Part shown: in pieces, positions 50,339 through 63,858 of the stretch
How the letters are laid out: the number at the start of each line of letters is the position of its first letter
Position numbering within the stretch: the stretch's first letter is position 1
Assembly (NCBI RefSeq): GCF_028583725.1
Contig: NZ_CP110680.1
Coordinates: 1,116,001 to 1,180,000, forward strand
Source: Cellulomonas fimi
Lineage (GTDB): Bacteria; Actinomycetota; Actinomycetes; Actinomycetales; Cellulomonadaceae
Reading direction: 5' to 3'
Length of the DNA stretch: 64,000 bases
Notes under the pieces: generated by a model
Databases searched by the model: none
What the model saw: the letters and a program-made list of their open reading frames with translations, nothing else
Told to the model about the DNA's origin: nothing
Made by a program: the position numbers and the translations under genes

Positions 50339-50368
50339 TTGACGCTCCCGTGGGGGCCCAGGTAACGT
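50339..50368 (+). promoter_or_regulatory. Candidate promoter of the str operon
   Basis: TTGACG (50339-50344), an 18-base spacer and TAACGT (50363-50368). The -35 has five of six matches. A leader of about 285 bases would precede rpsL. No gene is seen in 50255-50662, and part of this leader may fold for autoregulation by S7 or S12. Confidence 0.55.
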
Positions 50369-50662
50369 AGGACACCGTGCCCGCGCCGTCGGGCCCTCAT
50401 GCGTGCACCCGGACGTGCCCTCGCTGACGCGGGGGAGCGGGCCAGGAGCACCGGGTGGTTCCCCTCCACCGCGTCACCTCCGTCACGGAACACCGGACGG
50501 GAAGCGCCGCGGAAGGCCGGGGCGACACGCCCGGGCGCGGGGGTCGGTGCGGGACTCAAGACCCCGGGAAGTAGTCGCGCGACGGGCGACGACCCCCCAC
50601 CTGCCGGCCGTCCAGGGTGACGGGTCCGGTCGACCAGAGCTCATCCAACAGACGGAGACGTA

Positions 50663-51034
50663 GTGCCTACGATCCAGCAGCTGGTCCGCAAGGGCCGGCA
50701 GGCGAAGACGAACAAGTCGAAGACGCCCGCCCTCAAGGGCTCCCCCCAGCGGCGCGGTGTGTGCACCCGCGTCTACACCACGACCCCGAAGAAGCCGAAC
50801 TCGGCCCTCCGCAAGGTGGCCCGCGTCCGTCTCTCGAGCCAGGTCGAGGTCACCGCGTACATCCCCGGCGTCGGCCACAACCTGCAGGAGCACTCGATCG
50901 TGCTCGTCCGCGGCGGCCGTGTGAAGGACCTCCCGGGTGTCCGGTACAAGATCGTCCGTGGTGCCCTCGACACGCAGGGCGTCAAGAACCGCAAGCAGGC
51001 GCGTAGCCGCTACGGCGCGAAGAAGGTGGGCTGA
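50663..51034 (+). CDS. rpsL: 30S ribosomal protein S12
   Basis: 123 residues, decoding-centre protein. [11 protein letters not shown] start, [18 protein letters not shown] and [20 protein letters not shown] are standard. Lys43 and Lys88 are the streptomycin-sensitive residues, and Asp89 is the usual methylthiolation site. GTG 50663 follows GGAGA. The stop overlaps the rpsG ATG by one base. Confidence 0.98.
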   Translation: MPTIQQLVRKGRQAKTNKSKTPALKGSPQRRGVCTRVYTTTPKKPNSALRKVARVRLSSQVEVTAYIPGVGHNLQEHSIVLVRGGRVKDLPGVRYKIVRGALDTQGVKNRKQARSRYGAKKVG

Positions 51035-51504
51035 TGCCTCGTAAGGGTCCGGCCCCGAAGCGGCCGCTGATCTCCGACCCGGTCTACGGGTCGCCGGTCG
51101 TCACGCAGCTGATCAACAAGGTCCTCCTCGACGGCAAGAAGTCCGTCGCGGAGTCGATCGTCTACGGCGCGCTCGAGGGCGTGCGCGAGAAGACGCAGGG
51201 CGACCCGGTCGTCGTGCTCAAGCGCGCGCTCGACAACGTGCGCCCCTCGCTCGAGGTCCGCTCGCGCCGCGTCGGCGGTGCCACGTACCAGGTCCCGGTC
51301 GAGGTGCGCCCCGTGCGCCAGACGACCCTGGCCCTGCGCTGGCTCACCGACTACTCGCGCGCCCGTCGCGAGAAGACGATGACCGAGCGCCTCATGAACG
51401 AGATCCTCGACGCCTCGAACGGCCTCGGTGCCGCGGTCAAGCGCCGCGAGGACATGCACAAGATGGCCGAGTCGAACAAGGCCTTCGCGCACTACCGCTG
51501 GTAA
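51034..51504 (+). CDS. rpsG: 30S ribosomal protein S7
   Basis: 156 residues. It nucleates assembly of the 30S head and represses the str operon in other bacteria. The S7 signature [22 protein letters not shown] and [13 protein letters not shown] are clear. The ATG overlaps the rpsL stop, so coupled translation is expected. Confidence 0.98.
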   Translation: MPRKGPAPKRPLISDPVYGSPVVTQLINKVLLDGKKSVAESIVYGALEGVREKTQGDPVVVLKRALDNVRPSLEVRSRRVGGATYQVPVEVRPVRQTTLALRWLTDYSRARREKTMTERLMNEILDASNGLGAAVKRREDMHKMAESNKAFAHYRW

Positions 51505-51597
51505 TCCCAGCCGGTCGCCGCGCCCCGTCCGTGCTGCTCAGCAGGCGCGGGCGGGGCGGCGGCACCACCACAAGCCAACCGACAAGGGGCAACTCAC

Positions 51598-53700
<2,103 letters not shown>

Positions 53701-53822
53701 TCCCACAGGTCGAACCCTGTAGTTCCATCACACAAACCGACCCGTAGGACCGCACGCCTCGCGTCTACCCTCCCGGTAGCCGCAGACGGGCACTCTCTAC
53801 CAAGTCCTGAGGAGGACACCCA

Positions 53823-55016
<1,194 letters not shown>

Positions 55017-55044
55017 TCACCGCCCTTCGGGGCTAGATCGCTGA

Positions 55045-55082
55045 ACGCAGGGCCCGGGAGCTTCGGCTCCCGGGCCCTGCGT
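55045..55082 (+). terminator. Strong terminator after tuf with TTCG tetraloop
   Basis: Perfect 17-bp stem (55045-55061 with 55066-55082) closed by TTCG. The stable tetraloop and long GC stem make it an efficient end of the str operon. Confidence 0.92.
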
Positions 55083-55169
55083 CGTCCCACCAGCCGGCGC
55101 GCCGGCAGGTGGCCGACCGTTCCGTCGAAGCCTCGCCGATCCCGGCGCGCGGACCGGGCGGTGGCTCGG

Positions 55170-55175
55170 TACGGT
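55170..55175 (+). promoter_or_regulatory. -10 of a leaderless start
   Basis: TACGGT ends seven bases before ATG 55183, with no Shine-Dalgarno. Confidence 0.4.
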
Positions 55176-55182
55176 CGCCGCC

Positions 55183-56016
55183 ATGCCTGCGGACAGCGAC
55201 CGACCCCAGCCGGACCGGCAGCAGCCCCGCGGCGACCGTGCGCGCTCGGAGGGAGCGGTGGACGCGTCCGACGGTCGTCCTGCGAGCAGCCGGTCGGCCG
55301 TCCCGCTCCGCACATGGCTGCTGGTCGGCGTGGCGCTCGTCGTCGGGGCGCTCGTCCTGGTGGTGACGCAGGGCCCGTTGCGCTCCGACCCGTGGCCGTG
55401 GGGAGGGCCCGGTCGTGGGCCGGACCCGGACCGCACGGTCGGGCTGGCGCGAGGCGGCGCGGACTCCGCGCGACTCGTCGTGACGGGCGACGTGTCGACG
55501 CTCACCGTGCGCGCCGACGCACCGCGCTCCGACCTCGTCGTCGTGGAGCCGGCGGGCGCGGACCGGCCCGCGACGGTCGACGGCCCGGACGACGCCCCCG
55601 TGGTGACCCTGGGCGGTGGTGCGGTCGTGGTCCGGGTCGCCGCCGACGTCCGCTGGGAGGTCGAGGTCCGCAGCGGGGCGTCGCGCGTCACGACGGACCT
55701 CGCGGCGACGGAGGTCGGCGCGGTCGTGCTGGCCGCAGGCGCCGACGTGGTCGAGCTGACCCTTCCCGCTCCCGACGGCCGGGTCGTCGTGGACCAGCGC
55801 GCGGGCGCGGGGAGCCTGGTCGTGCACGTGCCGCAGGACGTCGGCGTGCGCGCGCTCGTCACGTCGGGTGCCGGCTCGGCGACGGTCGACGGCCAGACGA
55901 CGGACGGCCTCGGCGCGGGCGCCGAGGTCAGCACCGTCGGGTTCGACCCGGGCGCGCCGCACTACGAGGTGCGCGTCGGCGGGGGCGTGGGCTCGCTGAC
56001 GGTCGAACGGCGTTGA
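55183..56016 (+). CDS. Membrane-anchored extracytoplasmic protein of unknown function
   Basis: 277 residues. A charged N-terminus (1-42) is followed by one hydrophobic helix (about 43-63) and a large outside domain almost wholly of short strands (VTGDVSTLTVRA, GGAVVVRVAADVRWEVEVRSGASRV, GGVGSLTVER). This resembles the beta-helical DUF4097-like adhesin fold, a similarity judged by eye. It has no catalytic motif. It sits between tuf and the S10 operon as a separately promoted gene. Confidence 0.65.
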   Translation: MPADSDRPQPDRQQPRGDRARSEGAVDASDGRPASSRSAVPLRTWLLVGVALVVGALVLVVTQGPLRSDPWPWGGPGRGPDPDRTVGLARGGADSARLVVTGDVSTLTVRADAPRSDLVVVEPAGADRPATVDGPDDAPVVTLGGGAVVVRVAADVRWEVEVRSGASRVTTDLAATEVGAVVLAAGADVVELTLPAPDGRVVVDQRAGAGSLVVHVPQDVGVRALVTSGAGSATVDGQTTDGLGAGAEVSTVGFDPGAPHYEVRVGGGVGSLTVERR

Positions 56017-56055
56017 CCCGGCGCGGACGACCGCTGACCCGGCGCGGACGACCGC
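56014..56055. repeat. 21-bp perfect tandem repeat at the end of the gene
   Basis: Two identical 21-base units (56014-56034 and 56035-56055). The first begins with the stop codon of the upstream gene, so the repeat supplies a second in-frame TGA. Its role is unknown. Confidence 0.85.
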
Positions 56056-56111
56056 GTCGGCCGGGCGGGTGGTGTGCGTCCGGGCACCGCCCGTGCGCGT
56101 CCCCGTCGACC

Positions 56112-56117
56112 TAGGCT
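56112..56117 (+). promoter_or_regulatory. -10 of a leaderless start
   Basis: TAGGCT ends seven bases before ATG 56125. No Shine-Dalgarno precedes the start. Confidence 0.45.
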
Positions 56118-56124
56118 CGCGCGC

Positions 56125-56751
56125 ATGACCCTCCCGCCCGCGGTGCGCCGGCTCACCGACGTCGCGACGGACGCCGCGCGCGCGGTGGTGGCGGACCGGG
56201 TCGCGCCGTCGCTCCCCGTCGGTCACCCGTGGCGGTCGTGGTCGGGCCTCGACGCGGGCGGACCGCGACCGTGGCCGTCCGCGATGACGTCGCCGGCGTG
56301 CCTCGTGTCGGTCGCCGCCGCCGTCGGGCCGGCCCTCGACGTCTTCGCCGGCGTCGCCGCGGCCGCCGGGCTGCGGGTCGAGCGGACCGCCGGAGCGGGC
56401 GGGGTCCCGGTGTGCACGGTGCGTGGGCCGCGTGCGTCGGTGGGTGGCGTCCTCGGGGAGGTCGCGCTGGCCGCCGTGGTCGCGGCCGAGCTGCCCGTGC
56501 CGTTCGTGGCGACGGCGGTGCACGTGCGGGGACACGCGGTCGACGGGTCCACGTGCGTCCTGCGCGTCGAGGTCGAGGACCACGACGCGGAGCGGGACGG
56601 CTTCCGCCGGCGGTTCGTCGACGTGCTCGAGCGCTTCGTCGAGGCGTCGGCGGCCCACGGCGTGCGGGTCGAGGTGTCGCCGTGGGAGGACCGGCGTCCG
56701 CCGACGGTCGTGCACGTCGGCCGGCGCCCCCGGGGACCGGTCCCGCGCTGA
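56125..56751 (+). CDS. Hypothetical protein
   Basis: 208 residues that I do not recognise. Helical segments rich in Ala and Val (DVATDAARAVVADRVA, GEVALAAVVAAELPVP) alternate with strands (FVATAVHVRGHAV, STCVLRVEVEDHD), and the C-terminus is basic (VVHVGRRPRGPVPR). No signal peptide or clear membrane span is present. ATG 56125 is supported by the leaderless -10 seven bases upstream; in-frame codons further up have no support. It stands alone ahead of the S10 promoter. Confidence 0.6.
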   Translation: MTLPPAVRRLTDVATDAARAVVADRVAPSLPVGHPWRSWSGLDAGGPRPWPSAMTSPACLVSVAAAVGPALDVFAGVAAAAGLRVERTAGAGGVPVCTVRGPRASVGGVLGEVALAAVVAAELPVPFVATAVHVRGHAVDGSTCVLRVEVEDHDAERDGFRRRFVDVLERFVEASAAHGVRVEVSPWEDRRPPTVVHVGRRPRGPVPR

Positions 56752-56823
56752 CGTCGAGCGCCGGGAGCCCGGCGTGCCGCGTGGTCGCGGTGCGGTTGTG
56801 GGGGAGCGCACAGGACAGCGGGA

Positions 56824-56853
56824 TTGGAGTATCGGGCGTCCGTCTGGCAGACT
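56824..56853 (+). promoter_or_regulatory. Candidate promoter of the S10 operon
   Basis: TTGGAG (56824-56829), an 18-base spacer and CAGACT (56848-56853). The leader of about 220 bases before rpsJ contains AAGTTGCCC (56859-56867), G-rich tracts and several hairpins, suiting regulation by a ribosomal protein, but no specific site can be named. The rest of the gap 56752-57080 has no gene. Confidence 0.5.
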
Positions 56854-57080
56854 AGTCAAGTTGCCCGCTGGGGGTGGTGTGCCTACGTGCGCCCGACCGG
56901 CTGGGCAGGTAGACGTGGAGAGCGTCCGGACCCCGGGGTCACCCGGCGGTGGACGCTCGACTACAACCACCGACCTCGTGCCGGGAACGGTACGCAGCGC
57001 AGAGGCCTGTCGCGTGAAGCGACACGCCCGAGTGCGGGGGTCGGACGGACCGGTTCGAAGAGAGAGAAGTAGACGACGCC

Positions 57081-57389
57081 ATGGCGGGACAGAAGATCCG
57101 CATCCGGCTCAAGTCCTACGACCACGAGGTCATCGACAGCTCGGCGCGCAAGATCGTCGACACGGTGACTCGCGCTGGTGCGTCGGTCGTGGGTCCGGTG
57201 CCGCTGCCGACGGAGAAGAACGTCTTCTGCGTCATCCGGTCGCCCCACAAGTACAAGGACAGCCGCGAGCACTTCGAGATGCGCACGCACAAGCGGCTCA
57301 TCGACATCATCGACCCCACGCCGAAGGCCGTCGACTCGCTCATGCGTCTCGACCTGCCCGCGGACGTGAACATCGAGATCAAGCTCTGA
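57081..57389 (+). CDS. rpsJ: 30S ribosomal protein S10
   Basis: 102 residues, also the NusE transcription factor. [20 protein letters not shown] and the S10 signature [20 protein letters not shown] are standard. First gene of the S10 operon, with an AGAGAGAAG ribosome site. Confidence 0.98.
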   Translation: MAGQKIRIRLKSYDHEVIDSSARKIVDTVTRAGASVVGPVPLPTEKNVFCVIRSPHKYKDSREHFEMRTHKRLIDIIDPTPKAVDSLMRLDLPADVNIEIKL

Positions 57390-57411
57390 CGCTGGGAAGG
57401 AACTGATCTTC

Positions 57412-58071
57412 ATGGTTACCCAGCAGAACGCGCGCCCCGTCACGGCGCTGCTCGGCACCAAGCTCGGCATGACGCAGCTCTGGGACGACAACGGTCGTCT
57501 CGTGCCCGTCACCGTGGTTGCGGTCGGCACCAACGTCGTGACGCAGGTCCGCTCCGCTGAGACCGACGGTTACGCCGCTGTGCAGCTCGCCTTCGGCGAG
57601 GTCAAGCCGACCAAGGTCACCAAGCCGCTCAAGGGCCACTTCGAGAAGGCCGGCGTGACGCCGCGCCGGCACGTGGCCGAGATCCGCACGTCGGACGCCG
57701 CCGAGTTCACGCTCGGCCAGGAGCTCACCGCCGCCCTCTTCGAGGCCGGCCAGCTCGTCGACGTCGTCGGGACGACCAAGGGCAAGGGCACCGCCGGTGT
57801 CATGAAGCGCCACGGCTTCGCCGGCGTGAGCGCGTCCCACGGTTCGCACCGCAACCACCGCAAGCCGGGCTCGATCGGTGGCGCGTCGACGCCGTCGCGC
57901 GTGTTCAAGGGCCTGCGCATGGCCGGTCGGATGGGCAACGCCCGTCAGACCACCCAGAACCTGACCGTGCACGCGGTCGACGCCGAGCGGGGCCTCCTGC
58001 TCGTCAAGGGTGCCGTCCCCGGCCCCAAGGGTGGCGTCGTCGTCGTGCGTTCCGCTGTGAAGGGTGCGTGA
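57412..58071 (+). CDS. rplC: 50S ribosomal protein L3
   Basis: 219 residues. [20 protein letters not shown] and the signature [16 protein letters not shown] identify L3, which initiates 50S assembly and reaches the peptidyl-transferase centre. GGAAGGAA precedes the ATG. It is followed at once by rplD. Confidence 0.98.
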   Translation: MVTQQNARPVTALLGTKLGMTQLWDDNGRLVPVTVVAVGTNVVTQVRSAETDGYAAVQLAFGEVKPTKVTKPLKGHFEKAGVTPRRHVAEIRTSDAAEFTLGQELTAALFEAGQLVDVVGTTKGKGTAGVMKRHGFAGVSASHGSHRNHRKPGSIGGASTPSRVFKGLRMAGRMGNARQTTQNLTVHAVDAERGLLLVKGAVPGPKGGVVVVRSAVKGA

Positions 58072-58076
58072 CCTCC

Positions 58077-58766
58077 ATGAGCGACACGCTGACGGTCGAC
58101 GTCCTCGACCCGCAGGGCAAGAAGGCCGGCACGGCCGACCTGCCCGCGGACGTCTTCGACGTGCAGACCAACGTCCCGCTGATCCACCAGGTCGTCGTCG
58201 CGCAGCTCGCGGCGGCTCGCCAGGGCACGCACGACACCAAGTCGCGCGGCGAGGTCCGTGGTGGCGGCAAGAAGCCGTACAAGCAGAAGGGCACCGGTCG
58301 CGCCCGCCAGGGTTCGACGCGTGCTCCGCAGTTCGCCGGTGGTGGCGTCGTCCACGGCCCCACGCCGCGTGACTACAGCCAGCGCACCCCGAAGAAGATG
58401 AAGGCCGCGGCGCTCCGCGGTGCTCTCTCGGACCGCGCCCGCGCCGGCCGCGTGCACGTCGTCTCGGGCTTCGCCCCGGGCACGGCGCCGTCGACGAAGT
58501 CCGCTCTCGCCGTCCTCGACAACCTGTCGGGCCGCAAGAACGTGCTGGTCGTCGTCGAGCGTCAGGACGAGATCACGTGGAAGTCGCTGCGGAACGTCGA
58601 GCGGGTGCACCTGCTGGTCGCGGACCAGCTCAACACCTACGACGTGCTGATCTCTGACGACGTCGTGTTCACGCAGGGCGCTCTCGACGCGTTCCTGGCC
58701 GGCCCCGCCAAGGGTGCCAAGGCCGTGGCGAGCGAGTCCGAGGCCGCCGAGGAGGAGACCAAGTGA
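58077..58766 (+). CDS. rplD: 50S ribosomal protein L4
   Basis: 229 residues from ATG 58077, with the exit-tunnel loop region [24 protein letters not shown]. In E. coli L4 represses the S10 operon. A GTG at 58068 overlapping the rplC stop (GTGA) is an alternative three codons upstream; neither has ideally spaced AAGGG. The acidic C-terminal tail is typical. Confidence 0.96.
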   Translation: MSDTLTVDVLDPQGKKAGTADLPADVFDVQTNVPLIHQVVVAQLAAARQGTHDTKSRGEVRGGGKKPYKQKGTGRARQGSTRAPQFAGGGVVHGPTPRDYSQRTPKKMKAAALRGALSDRARAGRVHVVSGFAPGTAPSTKSALAVLDNLSGRKNVLVVVERQDEITWKSLRNVERVHLLVADQLNTYDVLISDDVVFTQGALDAFLAGPAKGAKAVASESEAAEEETK

Positions 58767-59065
58767 CCACCGTCGGCAAGGACCCCCGCGACATCCTGAT
58801 CGCGCCGGTCGTGTCCGAGAAGAGCTACGGCCTTCTGGACGAGGGGAAGTACACCTTCCTCGTCGACCCGCGCGCCAACAAGACCGAGATCAAGATCGCC
58901 GTCGAGCAGGTGTTCGGCGTGAAGGTCGACTCGGTCAACACCGCGAACCGTCAGGGCAAGGCCCGTCGGACCCGGTTCGGCATCGGCCGCCGCAAGGACA
59001 CGAAGCGTGCGATCGTCACCCTCCGCGAGGGCACGATCGACATCTTCGGCGGACCGGTCGGCTGA
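58763..59065 (+). CDS. rplW: 50S ribosomal protein L23
   Basis: 100 residues at the tunnel exit, docking site for trigger factor and [26 protein letters not shown] and [21 protein letters not shown] are diagnostic. The GTG overlaps the rplD stop by four bases. Confidence 0.97.
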   Translation: MTTVGKDPRDILIAPVVSEKSYGLLDEGKYTFLVDPRANKTEIKIAVEQVFGVKVDSVNTANRQGKARRTRFGIGRRKDTKRAIVTLREGTIDIFGGPVG

Positions 59066-59090
59066 GCGGCCCGGAAGGATCTGAGGACTC

Positions 59091-59927
<837 letters not shown>

Positions 59928-59939
59928 TAGGAGCCCGAG

Positions 59940-60221
59940 ATGCCTCGCAGCCTCAAGAAGGGCCCGTTCGTCGACGGCCACCTCCAGAAGAAGGTCGACG
60001 CGCAGAACGAGGCCGGAAGCAAGAACGTCATCAAGACGTGGTCCCGCCGTTCGGTCATCACCCCGGACTTCCTGGGTCACACGTTCGCGGTGCACGACGG
60101 GCGCAAGCACGCGCCGGTCTTCGTCACGGAGTCGATGGTCGGGCACAAGCTCGGCGAGTTCGCCCCGACGCGCACGTTCCGCGGCCACGAGAAGGACGAC
60201 CGGAAGGGCCGTCGCCGCTGA
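59940..60221 (+). CDS. rpsS: 30S ribosomal protein S19
   Basis: 93 residues. [18 protein letters not shown] and the signature [32 protein letters not shown] stretch (here [15 protein letters not shown]) are clear. ATAGGAG precedes the ATG. Confidence 0.98.
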   Translation: MPRSLKKGPFVDGHLQKKVDAQNEAGSKNVIKTWSRRSVITPDFLGHTFAVHDGRKHAPVFVTESMVGHKLGEFAPTRTFRGHEKDDRKGRRR

Positions 60222-60273
60222 CCTCGGTCAGCTGGTGACGCCCTGACGGCAGAGACAAGAAGGCAGGACAGCA

Positions 60274-60642
60274 ATGGAAGCCAAGGCGAAGGCGCGGTTC
60301 GTCCGCGTCACGCCCCAGAAGGCCCGGCGCGTCGTGGACCTCATCCGTGGCAAGCAGGCCGGCGAGGCCGTGGCGGTGCTGAAGTTCGCGCCGCAGGCGG
60401 CCGCGGAGCCCGTCCTCAAGACGGTGCAGTCGGCGATCGCGAACGCGGTCGAGGGGGCGAAGCGCAACAGCGAGCGGCTCGACGAGGCGAACCTCTACGT
60501 CTCCGAGGTGTTCGTCGACGAGGGCCCGACGCTCAAGCGGTTCCGTCCGCGGGCGCAGGGTCGTGCCAGCCAGATCCTCAAGCGCACGAGCCACATCACC
60601 GTGGTCGTCGCTGAGCGCGAGACGAAGGGACGGACCCGATAG
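60274..60642 (+). CDS. rplV: 50S ribosomal protein L22
   Basis: 122 residues, including the tunnel-loop tip [24 protein letters not shown], site of macrolide-resistance changes, apparently normal here. AAGAAGG site. The stop overlaps the rpsC GTG by one base. Confidence 0.97.
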   Translation: MEAKAKARFVRVTPQKARRVVDLIRGKQAGEAVAVLKFAPQAAAEPVLKTVQSAIANAVEGAKRNSERLDEANLYVSEVFVDEGPTLKRFRPRAQGRASQILKRTSHITVVVAERETKGRTR

Positions 60643-61481
60643 TGGGACAGAAGGTCAACCCGCTCGGGTACCGCCTGGGCATCACGACGGACCACCGGTC
60701 GCGCTGGTTCGCGGACTCGACGAAGCCGGGTCAGCGCTACCGCGACTACGTCCGCGAGGACGTGCAGATCCGCAAGCTCATGAGCACGGGTCTCGAGCGC
60801 GCCGGCATCGCGAAGGTCGAGATCGAGCGCACGCGTGACCGCGTCCGCGTCGACATCCACACCGCCCGCCCGGGCATCGTCATCGGGCGTCGTGGCGCGG
60901 AGGCCGACCGCATCCGCGGCGAGCTCGAGAAGCTCACGGGCAAGCAGGTCCAGCTCAACATCCTCGAGGTCAAGAACGCCGAGATCGAGGCCCAGCTGGT
61001 CGCCCAGGGCATCGCCGAGCAGCTCGCGAGCCGTGTCTCGTTCCGCCGCGCGATGCGCAAGGGCATCCAGTCGGCGCAGCGCGCCGGCGCCAAGGGCATC
61101 CGCGTGCAGGTCTCCGGCCGCCTCGGCGGCGCGGAGATGAGCCGCACGGAGTTCTACCGCGAGGGTCGTGTGCCGCTGCACACGCTCCGCGCGAACATCG
61201 ACTACGGCTTCTTCGAGGCCCGCACGACCTTCGGCCGCATCGGCGTGAAGGTCTGGGTCTACAAGGGCGACGTCACCGAGAAGGAGTTCGCCCGCGAGCA
61301 GGCGACCCAGGCCCCGCGCCCGGCCCGTGGCCCGCGCGGTGACCGTGGCGAGCGTGGCGACCGCGGCCCCCGTGGCGGCGGCCGTCGCGAGCAGCGCACC
61401 TCGGACGCCCCTGTCGAGGCCCCCGCGACCGAGGCCGCTCCCGCGGCGGAGACCTCGGCTGAGACCGGAACGGAGGCCTGA
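60642..61481 (+). CDS. rpsC: 30S ribosomal protein S3
   Basis: 279 residues. KH domain [23 protein letters not shown], then the C-terminal domain [24 protein letters not shown]. An unusual tail of about 60 residues first has Arg-Gly-Asp-rich repeats ([20 protein letters not shown]) and then Ala/Glu/Thr-rich sequence. Similar tails occur in other actinobacteria. The GTG overlaps the rplV stop. Confidence 0.97.
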   Translation: MGQKVNPLGYRLGITTDHRSRWFADSTKPGQRYRDYVREDVQIRKLMSTGLERAGIAKVEIERTRDRVRVDIHTARPGIVIGRRGAEADRIRGELEKLTGKQVQLNILEVKNAEIEAQLVAQGIAEQLASRVSFRRAMRKGIQSAQRAGAKGIRVQVSGRLGGAEMSRTEFYREGRVPLHTLRANIDYGFFEARTTFGRIGVKVWVYKGDVTEKEFAREQATQAPRPARGPRGDRGERGDRGPRGGGRREQRTSDAPVEAPATEAAPAAETSAETGTEA

Positions 61482-61484
61482 GCC

Positions 61485-61901
61485 GTGCTCATCCCGCGCC
61501 GACTCAAGCACCGCAAGCAGCACCACCCCGGCCGCTCCGGCGCGTCGACCGGTGGCACCAAGATCTCGTTCGGCGAGTACGGCATCCAGGCTCTCGAGCC
61601 CGCCTACGTCACGAACCGGCAGATCGAGGCTGCGCGTATCGCCATGACCCGCCACATCAAGCGTGGTGGGAAGGTCTGGATCAACATCTACCCGGACCGT
61701 CCCCTCACGAAGAAGCCCGCCGAGACCCGCATGGGTTCCGGCAAGGGCTCGCCCGAGTGGTGGATCGCCAACGTCAAGCCCGGCCGAGTGATGTTCGAGC
61801 TCGCCGGCGTCCCGGAGCCGCTGGCTCGTGAGGCCATGCGCCGCGCCCAGCACAAGCTCCCGATGAAGACCCGTTTCGTGGTTCGCGAGGGTGGTAACTG
61901 A
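61485..61901 (+). CDS. rplP: 50S ribosomal protein L16
   Basis: 138 residues beside the A-site tRNA elbow. [46 protein letters not shown] are diagnostic. GTG 61485 is three bases after the rpsC stop. The stop overlaps the rpmC ATG by one base. Confidence 0.98.
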   Translation: MLIPRRLKHRKQHHPGRSGASTGGTKISFGEYGIQALEPAYVTNRQIEAARIAMTRHIKRGGKVWINIYPDRPLTKKPAETRMGSGKGSPEWWIANVKPGRVMFELAGVPEPLAREAMRRAQHKLPMKTRFVVREGGN

Positions 61902-62140
61902 TGGCTATCGGAACCAAGGACCTGGCTCCCACGGAGCTGGACGCCTTCGACGACGAGAAGCTGGTCGCCGAGCTGAAGAAGGCCAAGGAGGAGCTCTTCA
62001 ACCTCCGCTTCCAGTCCGCGACCGGTCAGCTCGAGAGCCACGGCCGTCTGAAGGCCGTCCGCCGCGACATCGCCCGGATCTACACGATCCTGCGCGAGCG
62101 CGAGCTCGGCATCCGTACCGCTCCGACCGCGAGCGAGTGA
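61901..62140 (+). CDS. rpmC: 50S ribosomal protein L29
   Basis: 79 residues, two-helix protein at the tunnel exit. [45 protein letters not shown] is the L29 core. Confidence 0.97.
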   Translation: MAIGTKDLAPTELDAFDDEKLVAELKKAKEELFNLRFQSATGQLESHGRLKAVRRDIARIYTILRERELGIRTAPTASE

Positions 62141-62147
62141 GGGCAGC

Positions 62148-62432
62148 ATGAACGAGAAGAGCACCACCGCCACGGCGGAGCACCGCGCGTACCGCAAGAC
62201 GCGCCGCGGCTACGTCGTGAGCGACAAGATGGACAAGACCGTCGTGGTCGAGGTCGAGGACCGGGTCAAGCACCCGCTCTACGGCAAGGTCATCCGGCGG
62301 ACCAGCAAGGTCAAGGCGCACGACGAGCAGGGCTCGGCGGGCGTGGGTGACCTCGTCCTCATCATGGAGACCCGCCCGCTGTCCGCGACCAAGCGGTGGC
62401 GCCTGGTGGAGATCCTCGAGAAGGCCAAGTAA
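62148..62432 (+). CDS. rpsQ: 30S ribosomal protein S17
   Basis: 94 residues with S17 features [26 protein letters not shown] and [23 protein letters not shown]. Last gene before a hairpin-containing gap that divides S10 from spc genes. Confidence 0.97.
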   Translation: MNEKSTTATAEHRAYRKTRRGYVVSDKMDKTVVVEVEDRVKHPLYGKVIRRTSKVKAHDEQGSAGVGDLVLIMETRPLSATKRWRLVEILEKAK

Positions 62433-62457
62433 GCAGCAGCACCCAAGTTGCCCACGG

Positions 62458-62495
62458 GCGGCGGGGGTGACCCCGTCAGGGAGCACCCCCGCCGC
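62458..62495 (+). terminator. Hairpin between rpsQ and rplN
   Basis: Perfect 12-bp stem (62458-62469 with 62484-62495), 14-base loop. It may partly terminate the S10 transcript or act as a control site in the leader of the spc genes. AAGTTGCCC (62445-62453) just before it is also found in the S10 leader. Confidence 0.65.
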
Positions 62496-62577
62496 GACGT
62501 GTGCATCACGGCAACTACGTCAGGCCAGGCTCGGCGACCAGCTCGACCGAGAACCCGCCGGACGACAGGAGTAGGCA

Positions 62578-62946
62578 ATGATCCAGCAGGAGTCGCGACT
62601 GCGTGTCGCCGACAACACGGGTGCCAAGGAGATCCTCTGCATCCGCGTTCTCGGTGGTTCCGGCCGTCGCTACGCAGGCATCGGTGACGTCATCGTCGCC
62701 ACCGTCAAGGACGCGATCCCCGGCGGCAACGTCAAGAAGGGCGACGTCGTCAAGGCCGTCATCGTGCGCACCCGCAAGGAGCGCCGCCGTCCGGACGGCT
62801 CGTACATCAAGTTCGACGAGAACGCCGCCGTGATCCTCAAGAACGACGGGGAGCCCCGTGGGACGCGCATCTTCGGCCCCGTGGGCCGCGAGCTGCGCGA
62901 CAAGAAGTTCATGAAGATCATCTCGCTGGCGCCGGAGGTGCTCTGA
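62578..62946 (+). CDS. rplN: 50S ribosomal protein L14
   Basis: 122 residues of standard length. [20 protein letters not shown] and the L14 signature [29 protein letters not shown] region. ACAGGAG precedes the ATG. First gene of the spc part. Confidence 0.98.
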   Translation: MIQQESRLRVADNTGAKEILCIRVLGGSGRRYAGIGDVIVATVKDAIPGGNVKKGDVVKAVIVRTRKERRRPDGSYIKFDENAAVILKNDGEPRGTRIFGPVGRELRDKKFMKIISLAPEVL

Positions 62947-62948
62947 CC

Positions 62949-63290
62949 ATGGCGAAGATCAAGAAGGGCGACCTCGTCCTCGTCATCTCGGGGCGCGACA
63001 AGGGCAAGCAGGGCCGCGTGCTCGAGGTGCTCACCGAGACGCAGCGCGTCGTCGTCGAGGGCGTGCAGCGCGTGCAGAAGCACGTCAAGGCCGGCCAGAC
63101 GCAGCGTGGCACCCGCACGGGTGGCATCGAGACCGTCGAGGCCCCCATCCACATCAGCAACGTGATGCTCGTCGACCCGGAGACCAAGAAGGGCACCCGG
63201 GTGGGCTACCGCACCGAGCAGGTCGAGCGTGACGGCCGCACGCGGAACGTCCGTGTCCGCGTCGCCAAGCGTTCCGGTAAGGACATCTGA
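62949..63290 (+). CDS. rplX: 50S ribosomal protein L24
   Basis: 113 residues. The KOW motif [25 protein letters not shown] and [10 protein letters not shown] identify L24, an assembly initiator. The stop overlaps the rplE ATG by one base. Confidence 0.97.
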   Translation: MAKIKKGDLVLVISGRDKGKQGRVLEVLTETQRVVVEGVQRVQKHVKAGQTQRGTRTGGIETVEAPIHISNVMLVDPETKKGTRVGYRTEQVERDGRTRNVRVRVAKRSGKDI

Positions 63291-63856
63291 TGACCGAGAT
63301 CACCGCTCCGGCCCAGCCGCGTCTGAAGACCCGCTACGCCGAGGAGATCAAGCCGGCGCTCAACACGCAGTTCGCGTACGAGAACATCAACCAGGTCCCG
63401 CGCCTGGTGAAGGTCGTCGTGAACATGGGTGTCGGCGACGCCGCCAAGGACTCCAAGCTCATCGAGGGCGCGATCCGCGACCTGACCCAGATCACGGGTC
63501 AGAAGCCGCAGGTCACCAAGGCCCGCAAGTCCATCGCGCAGTTCAAGCTGCGCGAGGGCATGCCGATCGGCGCGCACGTCACGCTGCGCGGCGACCGTGC
63601 CTGGGAGTTCCTGGACCGCCTGCTCTCGACGGCGCTTCCCCGTATCCGTGACTTCCGCGGCCTGTCGGCGACGCAGTTCGACGGCAACGGCAACTACACG
63701 TTCGGCCTCACGGAACAGTCGATGTTCCACGAGATCGACCAGGACCGGATCGACCGTGTCCGCGGCATGGACATCACGATCGTCACGACGGCGAACAACG
63801 ACGACGAGGGTCGCGCCTTCCTCAAGCTCCTCGGCTTCCCGTTCAAGGAGAACTGA
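63290..63856 (+). CDS. rplE: 50S ribosomal protein L5
   Basis: 188 residues, binds 5S rRNA and contacts S13. [24 protein letters not shown] and [25 protein letters not shown] are diagnostic. Confidence 0.98.
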   Translation: MTEITAPAQPRLKTRYAEEIKPALNTQFAYENINQVPRLVKVVVNMGVGDAAKDSKLIEGAIRDLTQITGQKPQVTKARKSIAQFKLREGMPIGAHVTLRGDRAWEFLDRLLSTALPRIRDFRGLSATQFDGNGNYTFGLTEQSMFHEIDQDRIDRVRGMDITIVTTANNDDEGRAFLKLLGFPFKEN

Positions 63857-63858
63857 CC

